Shown one piece after another: positions 34,080 through 44,156 of a stretch of DNA of 48,776 nt. A program made the translations under genes and the position numbers. Position 1 is the stretch's first letter. Each line of letters opens with the position of its first letter. Origin of the DNA: Nemertoderma westbladi (taxonomy: Eukaryota; Xenacoelomorpha; Nemertodermatida; Nemertodermatidae); contig JAUCBJ010005496.1 of NCBI GenBank assembly GCA_032718475.1, positions 1 to 48,776 on the forward strand. The letters are read 5' to 3'. The notes beneath the pieces are model-generated. The model ran no database searches. It was not told the DNA's origin and worked only from the letters and a program-made list of their open reading frames with translations.

Positions 34080-35530
34080 TAAACACAATAAACGCAATAA
34101 ATAGAATGCTGTGCCGGCTTGACGACAAAATTGCACCGCCACAACTCCCTATCACCCATGACATTTGCTAGATCATCCGAATCTTCAAGGCCAGTGTCCT
34201 TTAAGATGCGTCTCAAGAAAGTCATGGGCTGTCCACCATGCTTATTCACTGCATGAGGCTACCAAAGAACAAGATTATGCACTGACTGGTCCACACGGCG
34301 AAAGCAATGTCCTGCAAAGCGGAGGCGGGTTTGTTCTAGTGTCAAGCCTGGGGGAACCAATGAGACACCTCCAATGTTATATAGTGTCTGGTTGGAGATG
34401 TGTGGATTGTACTTGACACAGTGAACCCGGCGTAGCATTCTTGTGAATGTGCCATCCAGAGATTTGGTATCCTCTGCAGTTAGAGCCCAGCATGGACTCC
34501 CATAGAGGAGTACTGGAACTACTGCTGCTCTAAATAATCGGACCTTAAGTTTCCGATTAATTCTCGGTGACTTCCAAATCCTGGAAAGCCTATTCAAGGC
34601 TGTCCATGCCTTTCTCTTACGTATTCGAAGGTCCTCACCTGACCTCCGGATCCATGAACCCTGGTGACAGAAGTCGTCCACATGCACAAGCATACCATCC
34701 TTTGAGCTTATGCTCATCCGATCAGAGACTTGCTGATGACTTTCATAGTTAACTGTCAAAATTTTGGTCATTTTTGGAGTTAATAAAAAGACCAACACTA
34801 GAAGCAGCATGTTCTAATGAGCTGAGGAGCCGTTGGGCTCCCTCTAGTGATTCTGAGAGTACTCCTAAGTCATCTGCAAAGTCTAGATCAGTTAGGTACT
34901 TGGCAGGATTTCCTCGACTTCTGGAGCCAGTAGGTGGAGTTATCATCACCCCCATCATCATTATGATGATCTAGTGACATGCTTATAGTCAACCATAATT
35001 ATGAACAAGAATGGCGCAAGTGTGTCTCCCTGGAGGACGCCCCATAACACTTAAAGTGGTTCTGTGTCACCGTCAGCAGTAGACACAAATGTTGTCGAAC
35101 CATCGTATACTGATCTGATTGCTGCAATAATTTCATCAGGAATCCCATATAATGAAAGTATGCTGAACATAACGTGAGCGAGAGACTGAATAAAAGGCCT
35201 TGAATAAGTCAACAAAGATAACAGCCAGATGCCTGTCTTTCTTTTTTGATCAATCTCTTCAATTATCCTTCTAAGTACCAAAATGGGCTCCATGGTCTCA
35301 CGACCTTTAAGGAACCCATTCTGATTTCCAAGGAGCAGTCTCTCAATGGGATCCAGAGGGATCAATGGGATCTAGATAAGCTTTAAACACTCAGGTATTT
35401 TAAAGACCTCAGGGGGAACACCATCTACTCCACTACTGGCACGATTGGTCTTAATGCTCTTTGCAGCAGCCTTCACTTCTGCAAAGGAGATATCGCCAAT
35501 GGGAATATCTGGGAGTACAGACTCAGAACA
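34080..35530 (-). mobile_element. Degenerate LINE (non-LTR retrotransposon) with reverse transcriptase fragments
   Basis: Minus-strand pieces in changing frames, in order: reverse transcriptase finger region (PIGDISFAEVKAAAKSIK, about 35500-35400), NQNGFLKGRETMEPILVLRR (35365-35051 frame), palm motif DLDFADDLGVLSES (34749-34961 frame), linker GSWIRRSGEDLRIRKRKAW, then LRLFRAAVVPVLLYGSPCW-like C-terminus (34259-34810 frame; actual text VRLFRAAVVPVLLYG) and the tail (34043-34249 frame). Frameshifts, stops and an internal deletion between the first two pieces make it dead. It ends in repeated TTTATTGTGTTTATTGC. It is the same family as the 17243-17713 fragment. Confidence 0.88.
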
Positions 35531-35639
35531 CTTTTACTTCTTTAAAGTTATCAGGCGATACCCTGTCATTGAATTAAATACACTGCATTCCGGGACATGG
35601 CTTATTGGTTTTATGTATGTATTTAGAGAGGTTTAAAGT

Positions 35640-38000
35640 TTTGACCTCGAAAAGACCAAGAATAGCAGCAGTGTGCAATAATGGGTAAGAAATTGGTGAC
35701 ACATTTTCAAAATACTTGTAGCAATTTACGTTATAGCAGTATATGTAAAAAATAAAATTTGAGATTGCACGAAATTTGACATACAGAATGACCTCTCTAT
35801 TTTCTGGAAAAGGAAACTTATTGCAAGGATTAAGGATTTAGAATAATATATAATTATGAGAATAAATTAATTAATGGTTGTGATTATGTGCCATATTATT
35901 GAATGCTTTTAAGAAATCCATGAACTAGTTGCAAAGACATAGACGTTTAATATATGAATTGAATAGGCCTAATGTTAGCACTTTATGCTTTCTGTTGGCC
36001 GGTATTATTCATTTCAGAAACTCATAATCTCCTCTTGTGATCTCGGCTTGATTAATAATCAATTTATTTCAATTTTAGTTATAAAACGCTAACATCTGGT
36101 CTGGCTTGCTATGCAATAATTATACAACAAAATTAGCCTTAAAGAGCTAACATTTAGAATATGTCTTATGGAGAAACTCTATAGTGCTAACAGTTAGCAC
36201 TTTACCTTTTTCAATAATTCTGAATCTGGTCGCTAGGGGGCAGTTGTTAAAATTTGTTGCTATTTGACGTTTTTAATTTGTGCTTGCAAAGGGGTCAAAC
36301 TGCTAACACTTCGAAATGAGCCAATCGGAACCTGGAATTGTAGTCAACTTGTCTTAACAAATTTTTTTCAGGGAGTGTTAGCACTTTAGGTTAGCACTTT
36401 AAAACAGTTAGCACTTTACCATTGCAGGACTGCTGTTTGTTAGCACTTTAGTACTTCTAAAAACAGTATAAAGTATTTTCGTTGGATGACTGCGTGCCAA
36501 TAAGTACTTTAATAATAAGTACTTTGCAAAAATAGTTTTCATCAAGAAGTGTATCATTACTAAACGGGATATTATGCTATTCCTATAAAACCTTTGCTAT
36601 AAAAAGTGTAATGCTTTTGGTAGAATTTCAGGCTTTAATTTTTAATATATTAATGGGACCATTGCCCCAAATCTATTTGTTTTATTTATAGAGCTACTAT
36701 TCTGAAAGTTTAACACAATGATCTGTGAAGTTTTACTATGAAAACTGAGTATAGATAGCTTCATAAACTCTTTGTTCGAAAAATATGGCACTTTTTGAGC
36801 AGGTCGGTTTTTTTCAAAAATTCTCTAAATTTTGAGGCATTTATATGTAAATTAGCTCATATTTAAGGATCTATAATACCACCTGCATTGAAGTTCTTGA
36901 CCGAAGACTTTGGTAAAATGGACCTAGATATGTAGGCATCTTCTATGAAAACTTTAAAACAATTTTATTTATTGCACAAAATTATTGTTTTTTAAAAATT
37001 TATGGGGGTTTTAGTATGTCCGGGCTATATTTTGGGAATCAAATATTTTGTGATAGACAAAGTGTAGCAGTTACAACATCGGTTCTAGAATATCCAAATG
37101 GCCATGCTTTACAAAACCAACGATAGTATTCCTAAAGCTGCTGAACATTTTGGTATATGTTTGATGGCAATTGAGTAAAAAATAAAATAGTAGTAGGGAA
37201 TTTAGTAATGAAAAAAGTCAAAATGGACAAACTGATAAAAAGGTTGTTTTATACAGAGAGTCATAAATATCAGCAATATATTATGTTATTGAAAAGAGCA
37301 GTGTTGAGGTCAAAAAATAATTCAATGTTGAAAACCGATATCACCTTATGAAAGCCCTTCTATCAAACTACAAAAAATTGTGTAAATTTTCGAAAATTTC
37401 ATTTCTGTGGGGGTTATAGTTGGCCCCCTTATGGCTGACTGGTCCCTGTAGGCATTTGACAATTTTGATCGGATCGTGGGACTGTGTTATTTATTTGCTG
37501 TAGGGTAGGTTTCGCAGGGTACTTATCTTTACAGGACTTGCTGAGAAATATAACACACCAAAAGTGTGGGCTTAGTGCAAAGATATAATATTTCTGATCT
37601 AGATTTTGACTTGCTGAGAAAGTAATGTTCTCCGATAAGATAACAGTCTTGGAAATAAGCACTTTTTGTCACTAATTTTAATTTACTAAAATTCAATTAG
37701 GGCCTATGCTGTCCGAGAGTTTTAGGTTTTGCAGGAATTGCACCTAAAAGGCCATCGAATGCAAAATTCAATACACGAGGGCAGAACATCTGAATTTCGT
37801 GGTGACAAGAAGTTACTTCTGATACGTTTTTCTTTATCAACAACTATTTTATCTACAACTAAAATTATGTGGTTGTTCTAGAAAGTTTAAGAGCATAACG
37901 ACAAATAATTAAAATTAAATTGAAAAAAAATTCAATTAAATTCTCCATTGTTCATAATTAGCACTTTAAAGTTTTACTACTGTACCAATGTTTTATTATT
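35640..38000. other. Interior of the hAT-like element, no gene seen
   Basis: AT-rich DNA with many GTTAGCACTTTA words between 36100 and 36450 and no recognisable protein. A short segment (GTTCTAGAAAGTTTAAGAGC, 37875) starts a repeat shared with 40855. Confidence 0.5.
37874..38000. repeat. Short dispersed repeat, copy 1
   Basis: GTTCTAGAAAGTTTAAGAGC, CCATTGTTCATAATTAGCAC and TTTAAAG followed by TTTTATTATT are shared in the same order with 40855-40985. The family's length and class are unknown. Confidence 0.65.
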
Positions 38001-38002
38001 TC

Positions 38003-38057
38003 CCTGCCATCAGGTCTCGAACTAATAACACAGCACCTACCGGTCGACTGAGCAAAA
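38003..38057 (-). repeat. tRNA-like sequence, probable SINE head
   Basis: On the minus strand GCTCAGTCGACCGGTAGGTGC resembles an A box (first 20 bases: GCTCAGTCGACCGGTAGGTG) and AGTTCGAGACC, about 13 bases further on, a B box, the two internal RNA polymerase III promoter elements. The spacing is short for a tRNA, so it is a relic. Confidence 0.45.
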
Positions 38058-38494
38058 ATTTTCACTTTCTATCACAAATTTAGGGATAGAAAGTAGTCGA
38101 AAGATGCACTTTCGTGCTCTGTTTTCTACAAATTTTAGAAAATATTTTTTTCATAGGAATGACTCGTTGATAAAAAATGGCCCGTATTTTCGGCTGGCCC
38201 TAAGGCACGTGCCTTATATGCCTTAAGGTTAATCCGACACTGCAGTTGCAGAAAAAATGCTCAATGCGGACTAAATTATTGTAAAAATGATGGGAAAAAT
38301 GATCTAGCGTTAGAATGGCGAACTGCAGAGGGATTAACCACCTTTGAAAGACACAGCCCTCTAGCGAGAGACTATTGAACTGATGATGTGTAAAACTCTC
38401 TCAAAAATATAAACTCTTTGTCCTATTGATGCCCACAAATTTTCAACTCGACAGCTTCAAATCCGATAAAGTTCTTTGTATTTCATAATTTTAA

Positions 38495-38526
38495 TTTGAC
38501 CCCCCCCCCCCCCCCCCCCCCCCCCT
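38495..38526. repeat. Poly-C tract
   Basis: A C-homopolymer of about 25 bases (GACCCC...CTCTCC). The same kind of tract stands at 44157-44184 and inside the two GGGG-terminus elements, so it may mark decayed relatives of them. Confidence 0.8.
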
Positions 38527-38751
38527 CTCCTAAACACTGTCGGCTGTTAAGAAGTTCGCTAAGACACCGCCAACTTTGTGGCTCGCCCCAAATACCCACT
38601 AGCATAGATATTGATCTTTTAAAAGAATTATTTCAATTAGACTTTGAACTGTTCATTTGTAACAGTAGGCCTATAATACCTACTACAGTATATGTAGGCC
38701 CACTGTATATTGTATAATCTACCATAATTGGTGGCATAATATTGTAATACC

Positions 38752-38767
38752 GTATTTCTCTCTGCAG
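38752..38767 (+). other. Candidate 3' splice site upstream of the CARD gene
   Basis: CGTATTTCTCTCTGCAG is a strong polypyrimidine tract plus CAG, 71 bases before the start codon. It suggests a 5' UTR intron, or a trans-splice acceptor. No donor was identified. Confidence 0.4.
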
Positions 38768-38838
38768 TGCAGTACATGGGAAAGGAAATAAAAATAAGGT
38801 TTAGTAATAAGAAATTATTGCTGTAAGTTACTGACATC

Positions 38839-40260
38839 ATGAGAGTAGAGTTGGAAGAATATTTAACGAGGTCAATTGAGATTTTCTTGAAAGACCTGCT
38901 TGATCCATCGACGATATTAAAACTGATGGTTTCCCGGGGGATATTTAGTAGGGTTCAACTGGAGAATATCGAAGGACCTCCTGGCAACCGATATAAAACA
39001 TTTGACATAATTTATAACCTCCTCACCAACTTAATGAGCCGATCAGATGAAGATTTCTTTGCATTCTTTGATATTTTACGCGTTCAGCACGAGACTAGTC
39101 AACTTTACATCAAATTGGAACCCGGCCTCCGAGCTCTTCGGTCACTACCGGAATCAGCTGCAAGTTATATTGACAATCGCCTCTCTTTGCCATCCCCACT
39201 CCAGGATTCCAAATGTGTTTCAGACGCAGATATTTTTTCACCTTTAACTCCGCTGCCAAATCTAAATGCGCTGCCAACGGATCCTAAGCGACCGGCAGTA
39301 AATCCAATTTACGGGATAACGCGGTTTCCTCCAGGTTTATCACCAGCTGTTCTAGAACGTCGATTTAACTTGAATCAATACGAGAGAGTTCTACAAAGAC
39401 GTCCCAGATTTACTGAAACTTGCCGAATCGACTGTCTGCAAATGGGGATCGCTGAAATTGGCCCCATTGCTTTTGATAATAAGTCAAAGGTAATGGGAAT
39501 AATTGACTGTCACACGAATCGCATTCTATTCTACAGGTTAAAGAATAAACAAGGTTCACTGTCTCTACTTGGCGAACCAGTTCGGTTACATTCCGATTGC
39601 ATCTCCGCAGGGAAATATATAATATTTTTAGAATTTTTTTCGAATTGTTGGATCGCCGCAACCGAGGGCTGTATGTTCTTTATGAACAGAGCCGATAACG
39701 GGTTCAATATCAAACATCTGTGTATCCACTGCGAGTTGTACAGGGGCAGGCCGGTGGGTTCCATTGTCGGTATTGATTCTTCCGGTTGGCTCCTAAATGT
39801 ACTCACCAGCAGTAACAATGTAATCAAACTAAACACAATAGATTGGTCTGTTGAATGGATTTCTCATTTGGATGTGAGCGGCAAGTTGGTACCTTACTGG
39901 CATGACGACGGCATTGGGTTGTTTGAAAGTGATAATCATTTTTTGTCAATTTGCTGCTGGTATGAATTTTTCACTCCAAAGGTTACTCTTGGGTTGGGCA
40001 GAACAATAACCCGTATAGATTGTGGGAAAGGTTTACTTGTTGGAAGGCCGAGAGTGCTGTGCATAGAAGACGAAAAGTATCACGTAGTTCCTCTAGAAGA
40101 AGATTCTAGACACTTTTTGGGGGTTTACAAAGACGGCAGCATTGTAACCAGACTTGGTTCACTTCCAATTAATGGGTTCGGTGGGGTGGCTGGAAATAGG
40201 AATAAGGGATTTTTTATTTCTCAATTCCTTAGTAACTCTTTAGTTTATGTTAAATATTAG
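38839..40260 (+). CDS. CARD-containing protein with predicted beta-propeller C-terminus, single exon
   Basis: A 473-residue intact protein. Residues 1-95 have the hydrophobic spacing of a caspase recruitment domain: IEIFLKDLLDPSTILKLMVSR, then GIFSRVQLENI, a short loop, FDIIYNLLTNLM, then DEDFFAFFDILRV and LYIKLEPGL (a standard six-helix death fold; recruitment of other CARD proteins is the family role). A proline-rich linker spans 115-165. Residues 195-473 read as repeated four-strand blades with short turns (VMGIIDCHTNRILFYRL, WLLNVLTSSNNVIKLN, GFGGVAGNRNKGFFIS), NHL-like in feel, but I cannot name the propeller family. The start has A at -3. An AATAAA lies 31 bases past the stop. Its neighbour downstream on the same strand is a caspase-like relic. 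Confidence 0.85.
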   Translation: MRVELEEYLTRSIEIFLKDLLDPSTILKLMVSRGIFSRVQLENIEGPPGNRYKTFDIIYNLLTNLMSRSDEDFFAFFDILRVQHETSQLYIKLEPGLRALRSLPESAASYIDNRLSLPSPLQDSKCVSDADIFSPLTPLPNLNALPTDPKRPAVNPIYGITRFPPGLSPAVLERRFNLNQYERVLQRRPRFTETCRIDCLQMGIAEIGPIAFDNKSKVMGIIDCHTNRILFYRLKNKQGSLSLLGEPVRLHSDCISAGKYIIFLEFFSNCWIAATEGCMFFMNRADNGFNIKHLCIHCELYRGRPVGSIVGIDSSGWLLNVLTSSNNVIKLNTIDWSVEWISHLDVSGKLVPYWHDDGIGLFESDNHFLSICCWYEFFTPKVTLGLGRTITRIDCGKGLLVGRPRVLCIEDEKYHVVPLEEDSRHFLGVYKDGSIVTRLGSLPINGFGGVAGNRNKGFFISQFLSNSLVYVKY

Positions 40261-40290
40261 AAATAGGAAAGAGCGACCCGGTGAGCATAG

Positions 40291-40296
40291 AATAAA
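40291..40296 (+). promoter_or_regulatory. Candidate polyadenylation signal of the CARD gene
   Basis: AATAAA 31 bases after the stop codon. The distance is short but plausible for a compact 3' UTR. Confidence 0.4.
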
Positions 40297-40732
40297 ACCT
40301 GATCATAAATTGTACAACTTTCAGTCATCAACATCACGTTATTTCCACATTTTGAGTAAGACTTTACGAAAGATGGAAGGAACGAAGGAGGGAAAGTGGA
40401 TACAGTTAGATCGAATCGTGAATTAATCCACCAAGAACAAAAACCAATTATAACTTTTAAATTTAAAAATATTATTATATCTTTTAGAAACATAAACATA
40501 CTATAGTCCGGCAGATATTGCATTAGGGCCTATGCCTTCATGGAAAAATATTATAGTAAATGTTTAAACTGATTCGGGGAGGTAAAATCATTAAAAATTA
40601 TTATAATTAAAATTATTGCCACCAATAATCCGACTGATGCCCAACTGACACATTGGGGAGTCATTCTAAATATAATCACATGACATTATTCGAATATACT
40701 GTAGTATAACTATTTCGCAATTCTAAAAATTA

Positions 40733-40800
40733 GAAAATTTAAATAGGTCAGAATCGAACCAACGACCTTTACATTCATTCCACTACTCTAATTTGGTACG
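40733..40800 (-). repeat. tRNA-like sequence, probable SINE head
   Basis: On the minus strand AAGGTCGTTGGTTCGATTC carries a B box (GGTTCGATTC), preceded by TTAGAGTAGTGGAATGA as a weak A box. The cloverleaf does not close convincingly. Confidence 0.4.
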
Positions 40801-40854
40801 AGATGAAAGTGTTTATAATTACTGTAACATGTCATGGTTCCATGTGACAATGAT

Positions 40855-40985
40855 GTTCTAGAAAGTTTAAGAGCATAATTATTAATAATTCCCCACAAAT
40901 AAATATAATTCGATTAGCCATTGTTCATAATTAGCACTTTAAAGCTTTTACGGCCCTCGTTTTATTATTCCCCTCACTCGTGTCG
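40855..40985. repeat. Short dispersed repeat, copy 2
   Basis: Matches 37874-38000 in order and orientation (GTTCTAGAAAGTTTAAGAGC; CATTGTTCATAATTAGCAC; TTTTATTATT). Confidence 0.65.
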
Positions 40986-41024
40986 TGACGCTATAAGTGG
41001 TACTTTATGAACAATGACATATAT

Positions 41025-42346
41025 CATGGCCTACTATATATACGGCCTAACATGTTGTCGATTTGGCCTTAAAAAAAGAGGCCAGTTTTTTTTTGCACTA
41101 TTTTAATATTTTGATATGGGGAGAGTTCTATAAATTGTCATTTGCTGCAATTTGGTCAACGGACGTAATTGAAGTCTCTTCGTTAAGCAAGATCTAAATT
41201 TTATGGTAGCTAGTGTTTTAGGTAGGTTTAGCTAGTAATTTCAACACTGGTTCCGATATCCTACTTCCTTCTATAAATATTTTGTAGTAGCTAGTTCTTA
41301 TTACTATTTGTATAGAAAATGTTCCAGAACATGTTAGTTATTAATTTTAATAAAAAATCACGTTCTAGAACGAATATTTTTTGTTCTAGAACATTTTTTT
41401 AGAAAAAATCTAGATTCTATTTAAAACGCATGGAATCATTTTAAAACCTGTTTAAAATCAATAAAAAAAATTTTTTTCAAAAGATTTTATTCACAATATT
41501 TTTTTTTCACAATTTTTTTTATTGATTTAAAACACGTTTTAGAACGATTCCATGCGTTTTAAATAGATTACAGATATTTTTCTAAAAAATGTTCTAGAAC
41601 AAAAAATATTTGTTCTAGAACATAACTTTTTTAAAAATGAATAGCTAACATGTTCTGGAACATTTTCTATACAAATAGTAATAAGAACTAGCTACTACAA
41701 TATATTTATAGAGGGAAGTACTGTAGGTTGTTGGAATCAGTGTTGAAATTACTAGCTAAACCTATCTAAAACACTAGCTACCTTAAAATTTAGTATCTTG
41801 CTTAACGAAGAGACTTCAATTACGAACGTTGACCAAATTGCAGCAAATGAAAATTTATAGAACTCTCCCCATATCAAAATAGTGTAAAAAAATCTGGCCT
41901 CTTTTTTTTAAGGCTATATCGATAACATGTAAAGGCCTGTTTACACGTGGCAACTTTTAGAGCAACTTTCTCGGCAACTTGTAGAGCAACCCAGGTTGCC
42001 GATCAAGTTGCTCCGTGTAAACACGTAAAAAAGTTGCCGTAAAAGTTGCTCAACTTTTACGGCAACTTGAAGGAATTTGCGTTGGGAATTAAAGCGGGAT
42101 AATCAAATTAAATTATCAAAAACTAGCTAGTAGATAAAATGACCCACTATTTTACAATCAAACTAGCCAAGTTGCTCTAAAAGTTGCCGGCCAAGTTGCT
42201 GGTAAAGTTGCTGGTAAAGTTGCCACGTGTAAACAGCGATTAAATTAAGTTGCTCCAAAAAAAGTTGCTAGTTGCCGAGAAAGTTGCTCTAAAAGTTGCC
42301 ACGTGTAAACAGGCCTTTAGGCCGTATATATATATAGTAGGCCATG
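41025..42346. mobile_element. Large foldback element with a second element nested in it
   Basis: The ends CATGGCCTACTATATATACG (left) and the same in inverse (right, CGTATATATATATAGTAGGC then CATG) bound two arms of about 450 bp. The left arm (41060-41480) and right arm (41500-41930) stay alignable throughout: GAGGCCAG, GGGGAGAGTTCTATAAATT, CTTCGTTAAGCAAGAT, GTTCTAGAACGAATATTT-type words, CATGGAATC. The centre near 41480-41520 is A/T-rich. No protein is encoded. The right arm is interrupted by the element at 41932-42317. Confidence 0.85.
41932..42317. mobile_element. 386-bp TIR element nested in the foldback
   Basis: Terminal inverted repeats of almost 50 bp: AAGGCCTGTTTACACGTGGC then AACTTTTAGAGCAACTTTCT at the left, and the exact inverse at the right (ending 42317). 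The interior repeats AAGTTGC and GCAACTT words many times. TA on each side (41930-41931 and 42318-42319) may be the target duplication. The long, nearly identical TIRs suggest it is younger than the foldback it sits in. Confidence 0.85.
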
Positions 42347-42557
42347 CGTATATAGTTAATATTTTCGCTTTTAATCTTTAGCTAAGCATTAGGTGTCTCT
42401 GTAGTTCCCAACCCCGTCACTATTTCACCACCTACTTCGGGTGTATTTTTCGTTTTTTAATTTCCTTCATCTACAGATTTCAAATCTGAAAACAGATGTA
42501 AATCTATGTAAATAACAATCTAAATAAGAATGTAAATACCCAACAATCTAAATAATA

Positions 42558-43366
42558 ATGTCTCTCCAACTTCAACTGGATAAAGTCGAAATCAGCCAGT
42601 ACGATATGAGGAAGAATCAATTCCGTGGAATAGCGGTGATATTCATCAACTCTAAGTTTATAAATAAAAGACATCCAGATTTACCTGGTACTGAAGATGA
42701 TGAGATGAGACCGCTATTACAATAGCCTTAGGTTTAATGGGTTTTGAACATATAAAATGCTATAAAAATTCAACGAGAAAAGAAATGGAGAGATTATTAC
42801 GGTTGTACTCTGGTAAAGACGTCAGTGGATTGTATAGTACCCCTACTAAAGATGAACGGGATGCGAAAGATTTGGCTGCCATCCTGAAAGAATCCGATTG
42901 CTTCGCTTGCGTGATCAGCACCCTTGGATCTGGGAAAGGATCCATAGTTTGCGGGGATAGCAGAGTTTTGGGCATACGGAGTATTGTCGATATATTTAAA
43001 GGTGAGAATTGTCCTGATCTTGTGAATAAACCGAAATTATTTATAATCGATGTTTGTAAAGGTACTAAAGTTGATGAAGCCGGTCACAAAGAAAAGGAAT
43101 TATTCCGTATTTGTGAATATTCGTTGTATGAAATAGAGAAAGACGATGCTAATATTCCATTCAATGCTAATTTTCTCATAGGCTATTCCACTGTTGTTGG
43201 ATTCATAGATTATAGTAACTTCAATGGTTCCTGGTACCTAAGAACATTGGCATTGGCCATCCACATCTTCGACCAGGCAGGCATGTTGGGTACGACAGAT
43301 TTCTGTCAAGTTCTTATTTGGGCCCAAAATCGCATTTGTGAAATGTCAACCAAAGGACCATTTTAG
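42558..43366 (+). pseudogene. Caspase-like pseudogene, catalytic residues lost
   Basis: Two plus-strand pieces in different frames cover a caspase p20/p10 domain. The first (42558-42722) has the N-terminal strand (FRGIAVIFINSKF) and ends at a stop. The second (open from about 42704, ATG at 42737, to 43366) has LGLMGFEHIKCYKN, then CFACVISTLGSG where caspases have a serine-histidine-glycine, then KPKLFIIDVCKG where they have a QACRG-type motif, and YSTVVGFIDYSNFNGSWYL in p10. The cysteine is kept (residue 107 of the second piece), but the catalytic histidine is gone, and by eye the three residues that read aspartate in the substrate (the Arg before GTD, the Gln of QACRG, the Arg before N..GSW) are replaced. 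One frameshift near 42705-42725 separates the pieces. It may be a decayed pseudocaspase, or a frameshifted assembly of a functional FLIP-like regulator. Confidence 0.8.
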
Positions 43367-43369
43367 TTA

Positions 43370-43730
43370 ACATTTTTAGAAAATTACTGGAACGTTTTAC
43401 TGGAAAAACAGAAGTTGAAACACAAGGAAAACAGATGGCGATTCATCTGAATGCCTTACAGTGTTGTCTAATGTTTCCAAAAAAAGCACTAAATACCTAC
43501 TCCGATTCCGATGCCATGTCCGAGTCCGACTCCGACGCCTTGCCATATACTGCACTCTGCACACTGAATGGTCTCCTCCGTTTGAATTCCATGGCTGCAT
43601 GTATTGACGATTTATTTTATTAGGCCTATATTGTTTAAATTTTTATAATTAAAAATGTAATAATTAATAATAAAGGTAGTAGAAAACCGAAATAACATGT
43701 AAAAGTTTGTTAACAGTTATTGTGTACATG
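43370..43730. other. Spacer 3' of the caspase relic
   Basis: Contains a short CCGA/CCGATTC-type repeat (43500-43540) that gives alternating Ser-Asp codons in one frame. No gene recognised. AATAAA occurs at about 43669. Confidence 0.45.
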
Positions 43731-43940
43731 TTCGCGTGGCGTTCGCGCAGCAGTCTCAGTTATGAGATGCGAATTACAATTGAGCTATTCTATTACAAGA
43801 TTGGTTTTTAAGAAATTTAACTAAACCGCCATTCAATAAAATAAAGTGGGGCAGTTTCTCTCCTTTTAATCTGCACCCCAACCCATAGGGCAGACAGGAG
43901 TACTACAGTAGACTGTAAATGAGAACAATGACAGGTATTA

Positions 43941-43976
43941 TGGCCTACTTAAATATTTAAGTATGTAGGCCATGCA
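43941..43976. repeat. Short palindrome with CATGGCCTAC ends
   Basis: ATGGCCTACTTAAATATTTA continuing to AGTATGTAGGCCATG folds back on itself. The ends match the CATGGCCTAC terminus of the large foldback at 41025-42346, and the palindrome is absent from repeat copy A, so it is probably a minimal relative of that foldback. Confidence 0.6.
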
Positions 43977-44156
43977 GGTATGTATTGACGGTCAGACAGT
44001 GGATTTGTGTTTTATAATAAGGTTGTGTCTCAATTTGTCAGAAATATTAAAAGTTTAAGTTTAATTGATAATTCCCACACATTGGAATACACACATAAGA
44101 AATATACAATATACACCATGACCCGTAATATAGTGTCATTTTCTGATGACACGGAC

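Larger units (their letters stand above)
32973..38242. mobile_element. 5.3-kb hAT-like element, non-autonomous, with a nested LINE
   Basis: Left end CTAGTGCCGGATTAAGCC and right end, reversed, CAGTGTCGGATTAACC form a short imperfect TIR of the CAGTG type common in hAT elements. The flanking octamers TTGTTGCA (32965-32972) and CAGTTGCA (38243-38250) agree at six of eight positions, as an old 8-bp target duplication would. CCCTAAGGCAC follows on both sides. The word GTTAGCACTTTA recurs many times in the interior (for example 36196, 36377, 36391, 36406, 36438), as do GTGCTAAC words near 33145-33300. No transposase was seen. A dead LINE sits inside. Confidence 0.6.
40300..41020. other. Spacer with a tRNA-like relic and a short repeat
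   Basis: No gene. It holds the tRNA-like sequence at about 40733-40800 and the second copy of the short repeat at 40855-40985. Confidence 0.5.

Noticed and set aside
43435-43623. Short frame with Ser-Asp repeats after the caspase relic
   Set aside because: Produced by a CCGA-type microsatellite; no continuity with the caspase frame.
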